This document shows positions 15,659 through 24,396 of a stretch of 64,000 bases of DNA, one piece after another (positions within the stretch are counted from its first letter, which is position 1; each line of letters starts with the position of its first letter). The notes under the pieces are model-generated. The model was given only the letters and a program-made list of their open reading frames with translations. It was not told where the DNA came from and searched no databases. Source of the stretch: Nocardia yamanashiensis NBRC 100130 (GTDB taxonomy: Bacteria; Actinomycetota; Actinomycetes; Mycobacteriales; Mycobacteriaceae); the NCBI RefSeq assembly GCF_001613325.1, contig NZ_BDCD01000006.1:95782-159781 (forward strand). The letters are read 5' to 3'. Made by a program: the position numbers and the translations under genes.

Positions 15659-17026
15659 TCACCCGGTGGGCTTGACCACCGACCATTGGGTGACCGGGAG
15701 CTGGGGACGCCAGGAGGTGAAGCCGCCCAGGGGTTCGGCGCGATAGATCTGGAAGCGGCGCAGCGAACCCCCGTGGGCGGCGGCCAGGCTCGTGACCAGG
15801 GCCTCGGATTCGGCGGTCACGGCGTTGGCGACCAGGCGGCCGCCGGGGCGCAGGCGGTCCCAGCAGGCGTCGAACATGCCGGGCTGGGTGAGCCCGCCGC
15901 CGATGAACACCGCGTCGGGGGCTTGGCGGTCGCCGAAGGAGTCCGGGGCGGCACCCAGTACCTCGATGCCCGGTACGCCGAGTTGCGCCGCGTTCTCGGT
16001 GATCTGCTTGCGGCGGCTGTCGTGCTGTTCGAAAGTCACTGCGCGGCAGGAGGAATCGGTACGGCACCATTCGATCGCGATCGTGCCGGAACCGCCGCCG
16101 ACATCCCACAGGAGTTCACCTGGTGCAGGAGCCAGCGCGGCGACGGTCAGGGTGCGCACCTCTGCTTTGGTGAGCTGGCCATCGCCGCCGTAGACCGTGT
16201 CGGGCAGGCCCGGCAGGCGGGTCAGCCGGACTGCTCCAAGATCCGATATCGCTTCGACCGCAACAATATTCAGCGCGTCGCCGACAGGATGCGTCCAGTC
16301 CGCGGCGGTACCGTCGAACACGCGCTCCCCCGGCCCGCCCAGCTGTTCGAGCACCGTCAGCCGCGACCCGCCGAATCCATTGGCCGCCAGGAGATTCGCC
16401 AACTGCGCGGGCGTCGCCGCATCGGAACTGAGCACCAGCACCCGCCGCCCGTCCGCCAACTCCGGCAACACCGTCTCGATCCGCCGCCCCACCGCACTCA
16501 CCACCGGCGTCTCCGCCCACGCCCAGCCCAGCCGCGCACACGCCAGCGAGGCCGACGACGGCTGCGGCAGCACCCGCAGCGCATGCGGACCGACCAACCG
16601 CGCCAACGTCACGCCGATCCCGTAGAACATGGGATCGCCACTGGCGAGCACACACATACGCCGTCCCGCGAACTGCCGCAGCAATCCCGGCAACGCGGGT
16701 ACCAGCGGCGACGGCCACGCCACCCGCTCGGCACCGCAGGATTCAGCAGGCACCAACTCCAGCTGCCGCCCAGACCCGAACAACACCTCCGCCGCCGCGA
16801 TCTCCCGCCGCGCAGCCCCGCCCAGTCCGTCGAACCCGTCCGCGCCGATACCGACCACGGCGATGACGCCAGCTTGGGGAGGCAACTCGACAACGCCGTC
16901 ACCGCCGCTCGGCAGCGTCCATCCGGCCCCGCCATTGCTGCGAGATGAGGTCGCACCCGCGCTGGTGCTCGAGAACGAGCGACCTCCCCTCTCGTCCGAT
17001 TGCCGACCAGCGGTGGCGTCGCTCAT
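15659..17026 (-). CDS. cobL: Precorrin-6Y C5,15-methyltransferase (decarboxylating), CbiE-CbiT fusion
   Basis: About 455 residues. After an unusual Ser/Gly-rich N-terminal stretch of about 50 residues, the CbiE domain starts at VIAVVGIGADG and contains LASGDPMFYGIG (SAM site). The CbiT domain begins near 290 with DGQLTKAEVRTLTVAAL and LLWDVGGGSGTIAIEWCR. Together they methylate C5 and C15 and decarboxylate the acetate on C12 in aerobic cobalamin synthesis. ATG 17026 overlaps the stop of the upstream SDR gene (ATGA), fixing the start. The order cobL / SDR / F420-type reductase equals mycobacterial Rv2072c-Rv2073c-Rv2074. Confidence 0.95.
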   Translation of the reverse strand: MSDATAGRQSDERGGRSFSSTSAGATSSRSNGGAGWTLPSGGDGVVELPPQAGVIAVVGIGADGFDGLGGAARREIAAAEVLFGSGRQLELVPAESCGAERVAWPSPLVPALPGLLRQFAGRRMCVLASGDPMFYGIGVTLARLVGPHALRVLPQPSSASLACARLGWAWAETPVVSAVGRRIETVLPELADGRRVLVLSSDAATPAQLANLLAANGFGGSRLTVLEQLGGPGERVFDGTAADWTHPVGDALNIVAVEAISDLGAVRLTRLPGLPDTVYGGDGQLTKAEVRTLTVAALAPAPGELLWDVGGGSGTIAIEWCRTDSSCRAVTFEQHDSRRKQITENAAQLGVPGIEVLGAAPDSFGDRQAPDAVFIGGGLTQPGMFDACWDRLRPGGRLVANAVTAESEALVTSLAAAHGGSLRRFQIYRAEPLGGFTSWRPQLPVTQWSVVKPTG

Positions 17027-17787
17027 CGCGGCGCTCGTCGCCACAGCGACTGCGGGACAAGGCGCATGGCGATGAAGACCAGCTTCAGGCGCTTGGGCAC
17101 CGTCACGATGCGGGACCGCTTGTACAGGCCCGCGATCACACCGTCGGCAACCTGGTCCGGAGTGCTGGACATGGGAGCCGGTTCCATGCCCGCCGTCATA
17201 CGGCCGATGACGAACCCGGAACGCACCAGCAGCAGGTGAATCCCGCTGCCGTGCAACGCATCCTGGAGACCGTTGACGAAACCGTCCAAGCCCGCCTTGG
17301 CCGAGCCATAGACGTAGTTCGCCCGGCGCACCCGGATACCGGCGATCGAGCTGAACGCCACCAGCTGCCCATCTCCCTGCTCCCGCAACAGATTCGCGAG
17401 CAGGGTCAGCATGTTCACCTGTGCCACATAGTCGGTGTGCACGATCGCCACCGCATGCGCCGGATCCTGTTCCGCGCGAGCCTGATCCCCGAGGATCCCG
17501 AACGCCAGCACCGCCACGCCGATCCGTCCGTGCTCGGCCACCACCTTCTCCAGCAGCGCCTGATGCCCGCCCAGATCGTCGGCATCGAATTCCACCGTCT
17601 GCACCGCGCTCGCCTCGGCGGTCAGCAACTCACGGCGCTGCTTCTCCAGATCGTCGCTGCGGCGCGCCGCCAGAATCACCACACGCCCCGGTGCCAGCCG
17701 CCGAGCCACCTCGAGCCCGATCTCACTGCGTCCACCCAACAACAGAATGACGCCCGCGTCGACGTCCCGTGATGATCCGAATGCCAT
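17023..17787 (-). CDS. Short-chain dehydrogenase, DprE2/Rv2073c-like
   Basis: About 254 residues. It has ILLLGGRSEIGLEVARRL (an altered glycine motif as in DprE2), VAVLAFGILGD, LVAFSSIAGIRVRR and the catalytic YVYGSAKAG (Tyr-x3-Lys). The C-terminus LVRSGFVIGRMTAGM is typical of the DprE2-like SDR branch. Family members reduce keto-sugars, DprE2 acting on decaprenylphosphoryl-2-keto-ribose. The copy next to cobL corresponds by position to Rv2073c, whose substrate is unknown. It overlaps cobL by ATGA. It is divergent from the F420-type reductase gene. Confidence 0.9.
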   Translation of the reverse strand: MAFGSSRDVDAGVILLLGGRSEIGLEVARRLAPGRVVILAARRSDDLEKQRRELLTAEASAVQTVEFDADDLGGHQALLEKVVAEHGRIGVAVLAFGILGDQARAEQDPAHAVAIVHTDYVAQVNMLTLLANLLREQGDGQLVAFSSIAGIRVRRANYVYGSAKAGLDGFVNGLQDALHGSGIHLLLVRSGFVIGRMTAGMEPAPMSSTPDQVADGVIAGLYKRSRIVTVPKRLKLVFIAMRLVPQSLWRRAPR

Positions 17788-17859
17788 GGCCCACAGTTTG
17801 CCATCCGCCCCGGAACACACCGCGTGGCGAGCGTGTCGAAACCGCCGATTGCTAGCGTC

Positions 17860-18282
17860 ATGGCCATGACCACCACCTCCACCCGCCCCGGACTGACGCC
17901 TGCCGCCACCGAATTCGTCACCGAACGCCACCTGGCGACCCTCACCACCCTGCGCGCCAACGGCACCCCGCACGTGGTCGCGGTCGGGTTCACCTGGGAT
18001 CCGGACGCGGGCGTGGTGCGCGTGATCGCCGATGGTGCGTCGGTAAAGGTCCGCAATGCGCGCCGCTCCGGATACGCGGCGGTCAGCCAAGTCGACGGTG
18101 CACGCTGGATCACCCTCGAGGGCAAGGCCACCGTGTTGGACGACCCGGCTTCGGTCGCCGAGGCCGAGGAGCGCTACGCCGGCCGTTACCGGCAGCCGCG
18201 GGAAAACCCGACCCGCGTGGTCATCGCCATCACCGTGGAGAAGGTCCTCTCCAGCAGCGGCTTCAAGCCCACCGCATCCTGA
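17860..18282 (+). CDS. F420-type biliverdin reductase-like flavoprotein (Rv2074 family, PPOX fold)
   Basis: About 140 residues. The split-barrel pattern ERHLATLTTLRANGTPHVVAVGFTWD, ASVKVRNARRSGYAAVSQVDGARWITLEG and YRQPRENPTRVVIAI matches mycobacterial Rv2074, an F420H2-dependent biliverdin-IX-alpha reductase of the FDOR-B group. The N-terminal MAM of Rv2074 is also conserved, so I favour ATG 17860 over 17866. Its divergent position next to SDR-cobL is the same as in Mycobacterium. It probably binds F420 and reduces a tetrapyrrole or similar substrate. Confidence 0.88.
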   Translation: MAMTTTSTRPGLTPAATEFVTERHLATLTTLRANGTPHVVAVGFTWDPDAGVVRVIADGASVKVRNARRSGYAAVSQVDGARWITLEGKATVLDDPASVAEAEERYAGRYRQPRENPTRVVIAITVEKVLSSSGFKPTAS

Positions 18283-18373
18283 CCCGGATGCGGAGTGGGC
18301 TGCCGGAATCGATTCGGTCCGGCTCCGGGCTACCCGTCGCCGACCGCTCGAAGAGATCCGGGATGATTCTGCG

Positions 18374-18979
18374 GTGATTCGTGTATTGGTCGCCGAGGAT
18401 GTCCGCATCCTGCGCGAGGCGCTGATCGGCTTGCTCGAGCTCGAGGACGACCTCGAGGTGGTGGCCGGTGTGGAGTCCGGGGAGCAAGCCGTCGCCGCGG
18501 CGATGCGGCACGGGGTGGATGTGGCGGTGCTCGATATCGAGTTGCCGGGAATGGACGGTTTGCAGGCGGCCGAGTTGTTGCGGGATCGGCTGCCCACGTG
18601 CCGGGTGCTCATCCTGACCGGTGTCGGGCGGCCCGGGAATCTGCGCCGGGGTATCGCCGCCAAGGTCGCGGGGTTCATGCTCAAGGACGCGCGCCCACAG
18701 GATCTCGTCGATGCGATTCGCGTGGTGGCCCGAGGTGGGCGCGTGCTGGATCCGCAGCTGGCTTACGCGACGCTGGATGTGGCCGACAGTCCGCTCACCG
18801 AACGCGAGACCGATGTGCTGCGCGAGCTGGCCACCGGCGCCTCACCGCGCGAGGTCGGCGCCCGATTGCATTTGAGTTATGGCACGGTCCGGAACTATCT
18901 GGCGTCCGCGGTGACCAAGCTCGACGCCCGTAATCGAGTGGATGCGATCAATCTCGCGACCGGAGCCGGCTGGCTGTGA
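18374..18979 (+). CDS. NarL/LuxR family response regulator
   Basis: About 201 residues. The receiver domain has IRVLVAEDV (acidic pocket Glu8-Asp9), the phospho-acceptor Asp54 in VLDIELPGMDG, Thr in LILTGVG and Lys in GFMLKDARPQDL. The C-terminal LuxR-type HTH is SPLTERETDVLRELATG..SYGTVRNYL. This is the DesR-like group. It starts at GTG 18374, six bases after a weak -10 (GATGAT). Its likely partner, a histidine kinase, lies convergently only 9 bp beyond the stop, so kinase and regulator are not in one operon, which is unusual. Confidence 0.92.
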   Translation: MIRVLVAEDVRILREALIGLLELEDDLEVVAGVESGEQAVAAAMRHGVDVAVLDIELPGMDGLQAAELLRDRLPTCRVLILTGVGRPGNLRRGIAAKVAGFMLKDARPQDLVDAIRVVARGGRVLDPQLAYATLDVADSPLTERETDVLRELATGASPREVGARLHLSYGTVRNYLASAVTKLDARNRVDAINLATGAGWL

Positions 18980-18988
18980 GCCGCGCGC

Positions 18989-20761
18989 TCACCTGGGCAG
19001 GGTGGCGGTGAGGGTGAACCGGTCCGAATCCCTCTGCGTCGCAAGGTTTCCACCGGATTCGGTGAGGCGGGCGGTCATATTGGTCAGGCCGGTGCCCTGA
19101 CGTTCCGACGGGCCGGATGCCGCGCGATTATTGGTGATCTGCATCCGCATCGCATTATCGTCGGCCGTCACCCGGATCGAGGCCAGGTCCGCTTCGGAGT
19201 GGCGCACGATATTGGTGACCGCCTCGCGCAGGACGATCGCGAGTACCCGGCTGTCGGGGGTCTCCGGCGCGACATCGATGCCGACCTCGGCTCCGGTCGC
19301 CTCCAAAACCGAACGGGCACCGGCGATCTCCTCGGCCAAGGACAGGTCGGCGGGTCCGCGGGCGATCGATCGGACTTCCTCGAGCGCCCGGTCCGCCAGT
19401 CCCGCCAGCTGCCGCAGCTCGTCGACGGGTTCCGCGGGCGACCGGCGGGCGGCGAGCTCTGCTTTGAGAGTGAGCGCCGACAGTGTCTGCCCCAGCAAGT
19501 CGTGGACATCGCGGGCGACTCGGAGCCGTTCGGCCACGACGGCCATCCGCATTGCCTGCGCGCGCGTCCGATAGAGCTCTCGATTCACTTCGGGGATGCG
19601 GCACAACACGTAGACATAAGCGATGGTGACCACGGGCGTGACACTCCAGTAGATGCGCCACCCGAAATGAATGCCGGGCCACTGAAACGTCAACCCGGTC
19701 GTCACCACGGCGGCCACGACGAGTACCCACACCCACACCGCTCGGATCCGCACGACCACCGCGCCGAACATCAGCACGAACGGTGCGAAACTTGCGGCCG
19801 CGGGCCAGGGCGGGAGCACGATCGCGAGCCACACGACCACACCGTGCAACGCGAGCGTCCACGGCCAGGCTCGCGGCTCGGTATCGGCGGTACGGGGCGC
19901 GCCGTGATAGAGCTGAAGCGCGCCGGCGCCGATCATCAGGGTGATGATCAGCGCGAACCCACGGCGGTCGACGTGGAGCTGAACAAGATTCACCAATGTC
20001 ATGGCACAGTGATCGAGCAAGAGAAACAGCAGGCACCACCACGCGAACCGAGCCCCCGAGGTCTGCCGCTGTGCGGGTGCGGGCGTCGGAATCGCGGTGC
20101 GCTGGGCATCGGCGACCGACCGGACGGTACCGAGCGCCTTCCTGCTCGCGTCAGCGACCCGAGTCAATTCCACCTCGGCAGATGGACGCCGGATCTCCCG
20201 GATGATCACCCCGAGCTCCGCGCCGAGGGTGTCCTGCAGCCGCGCCGCCGTATGCAGCTGTTCGGTGGCAACCGCGATGGCGGCCAGCTTCTCGCGTTCG
20301 CGGGCGGTTCGGCCGAGCTGCCGGACCAGATAGACCGCGGCGAAGAACGTCAGACCCACATTGAGGTCGACCACGACAGCGTTGGCTGCTTCGAACGGAC
20401 CACCCAGTGCCCAGTTAACTGCGGTCTCGGCGATGACGACCGCACCGAACAGCGACCAGGCGAGCCGCGGCCGGAGCGTGAGCGCGATCGCGGCACCAAG
20501 CAGGCCCGCGACCGGACCCCACGCCGCGCCCAGCCAGAGATACGGCGCGAAGACCAATATCGCCTGCAGCCACAGCAATTCCTTCGGCCGCCACCGACCG
20601 GTGCTGATCAGACCCTGCACCGCGATAATCGCCACCAGGACAACGACTCCGAACACCGCGAAAGGCGAGGGGTCGAAGGCGCCTATCAGCGCGCCGCCGC
20701 GGGCCATCAGCTGCCCGAGCAGCATGACCACGACAAGTATCCATCCGGGCTGTCGGCCCAC
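18989..20761 (-). CDS. Sensor histidine kinase, DesK/HisKA_3 type, with duplicated sensor half
   Basis: About 590 residues. Five or so helices (residues 1-145) are followed by a coiled segment resembling a HisKA_3 dimerisation helix but with Gln176 in place of His (AARLQDTLGAEL). A second membrane block of about six helices (residues 235-395) leads to the true phospho-acceptor His420 in VARDVHDLLGQTLSAL. The ATPase has VLREAVTNIVRHSEA (N box) and GTGLTNMTARL (G box). The protein thus looks like a tandem duplication with a dead first module. It probably phosphorylates the convergent NarL-type regulator. Signal unknown. Confidence 0.9.
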   Translation of the reverse strand: MGRQPGWILVVVMLLGQLMARGGALIGAFDPSPFAVFGVVVLVAIIAVQGLISTGRWRPKELLWLQAILVFAPYLWLGAAWGPVAGLLGAAIALTLRPRLAWSLFGAVVIAETAVNWALGGPFEAANAVVVDLNVGLTFFAAVYLVRQLGRTAREREKLAAIAVATEQLHTAARLQDTLGAELGVIIREIRRPSAEVELTRVADASRKALGTVRSVADAQRTAIPTPAPAQRQTSGARFAWWCLLFLLLDHCAMTLVNLVQLHVDRRGFALIITLMIGAGALQLYHGAPRTADTEPRAWPWTLALHGVVVWLAIVLPPWPAAASFAPFVLMFGAVVVRIRAVWVWVLVVAAVVTTGLTFQWPGIHFGWRIYWSVTPVVTIAYVYVLCRIPEVNRELYRTRAQAMRMAVVAERLRVARDVHDLLGQTLSALTLKAELAARRSPAEPVDELRQLAGLADRALEEVRSIARGPADLSLAEEIAGARSVLEATGAEVGIDVAPETPDSRVLAIVLREAVTNIVRHSEADLASIRVTADDNAMRMQITNNRAASGPSERQGTGLTNMTARLTESGGNLATQRDSDRFTLTATLPR

Positions 20762-20871
20762 CGCTCGCCTCCAGCACCGGTCGTACGCATCACGCAGGAA
20801 TGTGCATTTTGCACGGGCATTGCTGCATCGGACACTGCCGCTCAGCTACCTGCGCGGCGAACACTACTCAT

Positions 20872-21999
20872 ATGACGGAAATTCAGCCATTCAAGATCGA
20901 CATCCCGCAGGCCGACATCGATGACCTGCGTGATCGCCTGCGCCGCACCCGATGGACCGGCGAGCTTCCCGGCCAGGGCTGGGACCGCGGCGTACCCGTG
21001 GACTACCTCCAGCAGCTCGCCGGTTATTGGGCCGACGGCTTCGACTGGCGCACCGCCGAAGCCGAACTGAACGAGCTCCCCCAGTTCACCACCGAAATCG
21101 ACGGCCAGACAATCCATTTCGCGCACGTGCGATCGGACAACCCCGAGGCCGTTCCGCTGCTGCTCCTGCACGACTGGCCCGCCTCGTTCATGATCTTCCG
21201 CGAGGTCGTCGCACCGCTCTCGCGAGACTTCCACCTCGTGATTCCCAGCATCCCCGGCGTCGCGTTCTCCGGTCCGCTCGCCACCGCCGGCTGGCATGCC
21301 GGACGGATCGCCGCCGCGTTCATCGAACTCATGTCCCGTCTCGGGTACCAGCGGTACGGCGTGCAAGGGCAGGGCGGCGGCGCCTGGGACGCGGTGGAAA
21401 TCGGACGGCAGGCGCACGAACGCGTTGTCGGCGTGCATGTCAACGGCCATGTCGCCTTCCCGATCGGGCAGGACGGCGAGATGGACGGCCTGACCGACGC
21501 CGAGATGGCGCGCCTGGGCAAACTGCAGCACTTCCGCGACGACATGATGGGCTTCGCCATCCAGCAGTCCACCCGCCCGCAGACCCTGGCCTACGGTCTG
21601 CATGATTCCCCGGTCGGTCAGCTCGCGTGGATCGTGGAGAAGTTCCGCGAATGGACCGACCCCGCCGTCGAACTGCCGGAGGACGCGATCGGCCGGGACA
21701 ATCTGCTCGCCAATGTGTGCCTCTACTGGTTCACCGGCACCGCCGGATCATCGGCTGGCCTCTACTTCGACAACGCCCACAACCCCGACGCCTGGACCCC
21801 ACGCGAACCCGGGATCGTGCCGACCGGAGTGGCCCTGGCTCCGACCGACATCACCATCCGCCGCTTCGCCGAACGCGATGCGCCCGTGACCCATTGGACC
21901 GAACTCGAAGCGGGCGGCAACTTCCTGCCGATGGAACAACCCGACCTCTTCGTCGCAGATGTGCGTGCGTTCTTCCGCAGCCTGGGCGCCATCGAATGA
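20872..21999 (+). CDS. Epoxide-hydrolase-family protein lacking catalytic Asp and His
   Basis: About 375 residues. The N-terminal EHN domain (IQPFKIDIPQADIDDLRDRL, WDRGVPVDYLQQLAGYW) and alpha/beta-hydrolase core match microsomal-type epoxide hydrolases. At the nucleophile the usual GGDWGA is QGGGA (Gly168 for Asp). At the C-terminus the usual GGHF is GGNF (Asn350 for His). The oxyanion motif HGWPGS is HDWPAS. Three catalytic elements are altered while the fold and Pro/Trp residues persist, so it is probably a non-hydrolytic homologue. It overlaps a VOC-fold gene by ATGA and is divergent from the histidine kinase. Confidence 0.88.
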   Translation: MTEIQPFKIDIPQADIDDLRDRLRRTRWTGELPGQGWDRGVPVDYLQQLAGYWADGFDWRTAEAELNELPQFTTEIDGQTIHFAHVRSDNPEAVPLLLLHDWPASFMIFREVVAPLSRDFHLVIPSIPGVAFSGPLATAGWHAGRIAAAFIELMSRLGYQRYGVQGQGGGAWDAVEIGRQAHERVVGVHVNGHVAFPIGQDGEMDGLTDAEMARLGKLQHFRDDMMGFAIQQSTRPQTLAYGLHDSPVGQLAWIVEKFREWTDPAVELPEDAIGRDNLLANVCLYWFTGTAGSSAGLYFDNAHNPDAWTPREPGIVPTGVALAPTDITIRRFAERDAPVTHWTELEAGGNFLPMEQPDLFVADVRAFFRSLGAIE

Positions 22000-22499
22000 C
22001 GCCGGACCCGGAGGGCCGCGCAACGGTCACTCCGTGGCTCATCGTGCCGGACACCGCGGCCTTCCTCGAATTCCTCACCGCCGTCTTCCGCGCCGCCGAA
22101 CTCGTGCGCATCCTCGACGACGACGGCGCCGTCAGCCATGCGCAAGCCCGCATCGGCAACACGGTGGTGACCATGTTCGATCGCAAGCCGCAATGGTCAC
22201 CCGCACCGCAGTTCCTACGGGTCGATATCGGCAACACCGAAGCCGTCTACAACAAGGCACTCGGCGCCGGGGCCCGCTCGATCACCGAACCCACCGCACT
22301 GGCCTTCGGCGAACTCGTCGCCCGCTTCGCCGATCCTTGGGACAACATCTGGTCGGTACATCAACGGCTCGAGAAAGTGACAGCGGAAACAATGGCCGGC
22401 CGCTGGCAGGACCCCGCCTACGCGCGCAATCTGCGCTACACCCGCGAGTCCCTGCACCGCGAACTCGACAGCGGCGCAACACAATCCCCGCTCAACTGA
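21996..22499 (+). CDS. VOC/glyoxalase-fold protein (PhnB-like)
   Basis: About 167 residues. It has TPWLIVPDTAAFLEFLTAVFRAAEL, ARIGNTVVTMFDRKPQW, FLRVDIGNTEAVYNKALGAGARS and FADPWDNIWSVHQRLE, the paired beta-alpha-beta-beta-beta units of PhnB-type VOC proteins. The usual metal-ligand positions are not all His or Glu, so it may be a binding protein rather than an enzyme. The ATG overlaps the stop of the epoxide-hydrolase-like gene, implying translational coupling and a common pathway. A strong terminator follows at 22533. Confidence 0.85.
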   Translation: MTPDPEGRATVTPWLIVPDTAAFLEFLTAVFRAAELVRILDDDGAVSHAQARIGNTVVTMFDRKPQWSPAPQFLRVDIGNTEAVYNKALGAGARSITEPTALAFGELVARFADPWDNIWSVHQRLEKVTAETMAGRWQDPAYARNLRYTRESLHRELDSGATQSPLN

Positions 22500-22532
22500 A
22501 TTCGAGCCGGAGTTCAAGGGTGCCGACGCCCG

Positions 22533-22559
22533 CAGCGCCGACCACTGTGGTCGGCGCTG
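22533..22559 (+). terminator. Intrinsic terminator after the VOC gene
   Basis: The arms CAGCGCCGACCAC and GTGGTCGGCGCTG form a perfect 27-bp palindrome around a single T. It would fold as an 11-12-bp stem with a small loop. No U-run follows, as is usual for high-GC actinobacteria. Confidence 0.7.
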
Positions 22560-22689
22560 TATGGCCCACAACATGATCCGGCCGATACGATTAAGGCAAT
22601 CGCCCGATAGCAGCTGGTCTCCCGGATCCTTAGCATCGAGCGTGTCGCGGGGAGAAACGCCCTGCATTTCACTCCCAGGATGGTCCACT

Positions 22690-22974
22690 GTGCGCTGGAT
22701 ACGATCGGGCGTCTTCGCCGATCCGCCGCTGGAACTCACAGACGCCGAACGCAAACGGGGCGAGCGGGCAGCTCAGAAAGCCGCTCGTGAGGCGAGGAAG
22801 TCCCTGGTAAGGACGAAGCGCTCCCAGTATCGGCGCTACCGGAAGTCGGCTGGCGACAAGTATCTGGACTGGCCGCGGTGGCGCATCGCCTACGTCGACG
22901 AATATCGACGCGGACCGCTCCCCGAGTCCACCAGGGGTGGCATCTCCCCAGGGGACAGTTTCATGGGGAGCTGA
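22690..22974 (+). CDS. Possible small basic protein
   Basis: About 94 residues from GTG 22690 (VRWIRSGVFADPP). A Lys/Arg/Ala-rich helix (ERKRGERAAQKAAREARKSL) is followed by QYRRYRKSAGDKYLDWPRWRIAYVDEYRRG. The regular helix and the aromatic-basic tail look coding, but there is no known family and only a weak SD (AGGATGG). Its end overlaps the last bases of the degraded gene on the other strand. An ATG-initiated longer frame opens at 22561 inside the terminator and is unlikely. Confidence 0.4.
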   Translation: MRWIRSGVFADPPLELTDAERKRGERAAQKAAREARKSLVRTKRSQYRRYRKSAGDKYLDWPRWRIAYVDEYRRGPLPESTRGGISPGDSFMGS

Positions 22975-23404
22975 CCTGCGGCCCGGCCGATGCGAAGTCA
23001 TCCAGACCGTTGAGTCGTGTGTTCTGTGCAGCCCGGATCAACCAGCGCCCCGACTGTTGTACGAGTATCGCGGTGATGAGACCCCGGCGATCCTCGCCTA
23101 CAGGAGAGCCCGGCAGGACGTGATCGGGCCACGCCCATACGGTGTGCACCAACATCACTCCGGGAGCGAGCGGCTGGATACCGACAACCGTTTGACTGTA
23201 GTTTTTCTTCTGCGCCAGAACGGATTCGGGCACATCCTCGTGCCCGCGCACATTCTCTTCCCTCGACCGCCACCACACGCCCCGATGGGTGATGAAGTCG
23301 CAGTCCTCGGTGAACAGCTCTCCTCACTCCCCCATCCTGTGCTGAACCCAGAGCTCGGTGTAGCGATCGAACAGTTCTCGGATCACCTCGGTGTCATCAG
23401 GCAT
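22961..23404 (-). pseudogene. SgcJ/SnoaL-type protein interrupted by an in-frame TGA
   Basis: Reading from ATG 23404 gives 26 codons (ending QHRMGE), then TGA at 23326-23324, then the same frame continues to 22961 with GELFTEDCDFITHRGVWW, LAPGVMLVHTVWAWPDHV and SGRWLIRAAQNTRL. This is a complete NTF2-fold protein of the SgcJ/DUF4440 type, 147 codons long if read through. A single TGG-to-TGA transition explains the stop. Translation could restart at GTG 23278, but that product would lack the first helices. Sequencing error or readthrough are the alternatives. Confidence 0.75.
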
Positions 23405-23565
23405 GAATTGATCGTGAAACATCAACCATTGTTGAGGTCAAGCCGTCGGCCGGGGCCTTCTTGGCGGTCTCGCTAAGGACGCGTCCCGGGCGGTAGGAAC
23501 CTCCATGGATGCGGTGGATTAATGCGTGCACATGCCGATTCCGGCACAGGGAGGCAGGGGTGGGG

Positions 23566-24174
23566 CTACCCGTCGACCAGCCGGAATATCTGGTCCGTCG
23601 CTCTGGTGTACCCCGCACGCGCAGCATCGGAAACGAGTAGGTCGGCCCGATCGGAGCGGACGAAGCCCAGAGTGAACGAGTCACCGATGTCGATGGAGAA
23701 CAACGCCATTCCCGCCGCTCTGCTCCGGCGGGCGGCCTTGCGCAGGTACGGCGCGGCGGCGTCGGGGTCCGGCTCGGCGTAGTCGTCGCGAGGGTCGGGT
23801 TCCCAGGTGGCCAACGGGGACAAGAACAGTTGCCGCAGTCCTCGGTGGATCTGTTGTGCGCTGGCGCGCCAGTCGAATCCGGCGACGAGGGGCTCCAAGG
23901 CCCACAGGTTGCCGGTCAGTGCTGTAAGGAGGGCTTCGCGTGCCAGTTCGTGATTCGACCACGATGGCACATCGAGCCAGCGGGGATAGTCCGCGCGCAC
24001 CTGCTCAGGGGAGTTGAGGGAATCAGATACCAGCGAAACCAACGAGAACGCCCAGCCCTCGTCCGGGGCGAGCGCGACAGCCATCGACATCAAGGCGTGT
24101 TCCGCCGACAGCGGCGGGGACAACGGCCGTGTGATGACGGGCTCTGACAACAGGTACCTCCGGAACAATCGCAA
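23566..24174 (-). CDS. Hypothetical protein
   Basis: About 202 residues, acidic and soluble. The N-terminal half has AVALAPDEGWAFSLVSLVSDSLNSPEQVRADYPRW and WALEPLVAGFDWRASAQQIHRGLRQLF. The C-terminal half ends in FSIDIGDSFTLGFVRSDRADLLVSDAARAGY. It looks like a folded alpha+beta domain, but I cannot name a family with confidence. The start at ATG 24174 is not backed by a clear SD. It is surrounded by other lone accessory genes without a visible operon. Confidence 0.65.
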   Translation of the reverse strand: MRLFRRYLLSEPVITRPLSPPLSAEHALMSMAVALAPDEGWAFSLVSLVSDSLNSPEQVRADYPRWLDVPSWSNHELAREALLTALTGNLWALEPLVAGFDWRASAQQIHRGLRQLFLSPLATWEPDPRDDYAEPDPDAAAPYLRKAARRSRAAGMALFSIDIGDSFTLGFVRSDRADLLVSDAARAGYTRATDQIFRLVDG

Positions 24175-24396
24175 CCTTGCAGCTCTACCGCAGCCTAGAG
24201 GCGAGAACGGACAGATGAGAATCAGGCGGCGGTGATACTACGACGTCCTGTCATACCGCATTTCGCGCTGACCGAACCGGCCAGCGCAGTACCCCGGAAG
24301 ATCAATGGTGTGCGCGTTGCTCGGCCACCGGCCGGAATGTTTCCGCTCGGCATGTCCTGCGATGCGTGGAGCCGCGGTCTGCGCACGATAAGTCGT

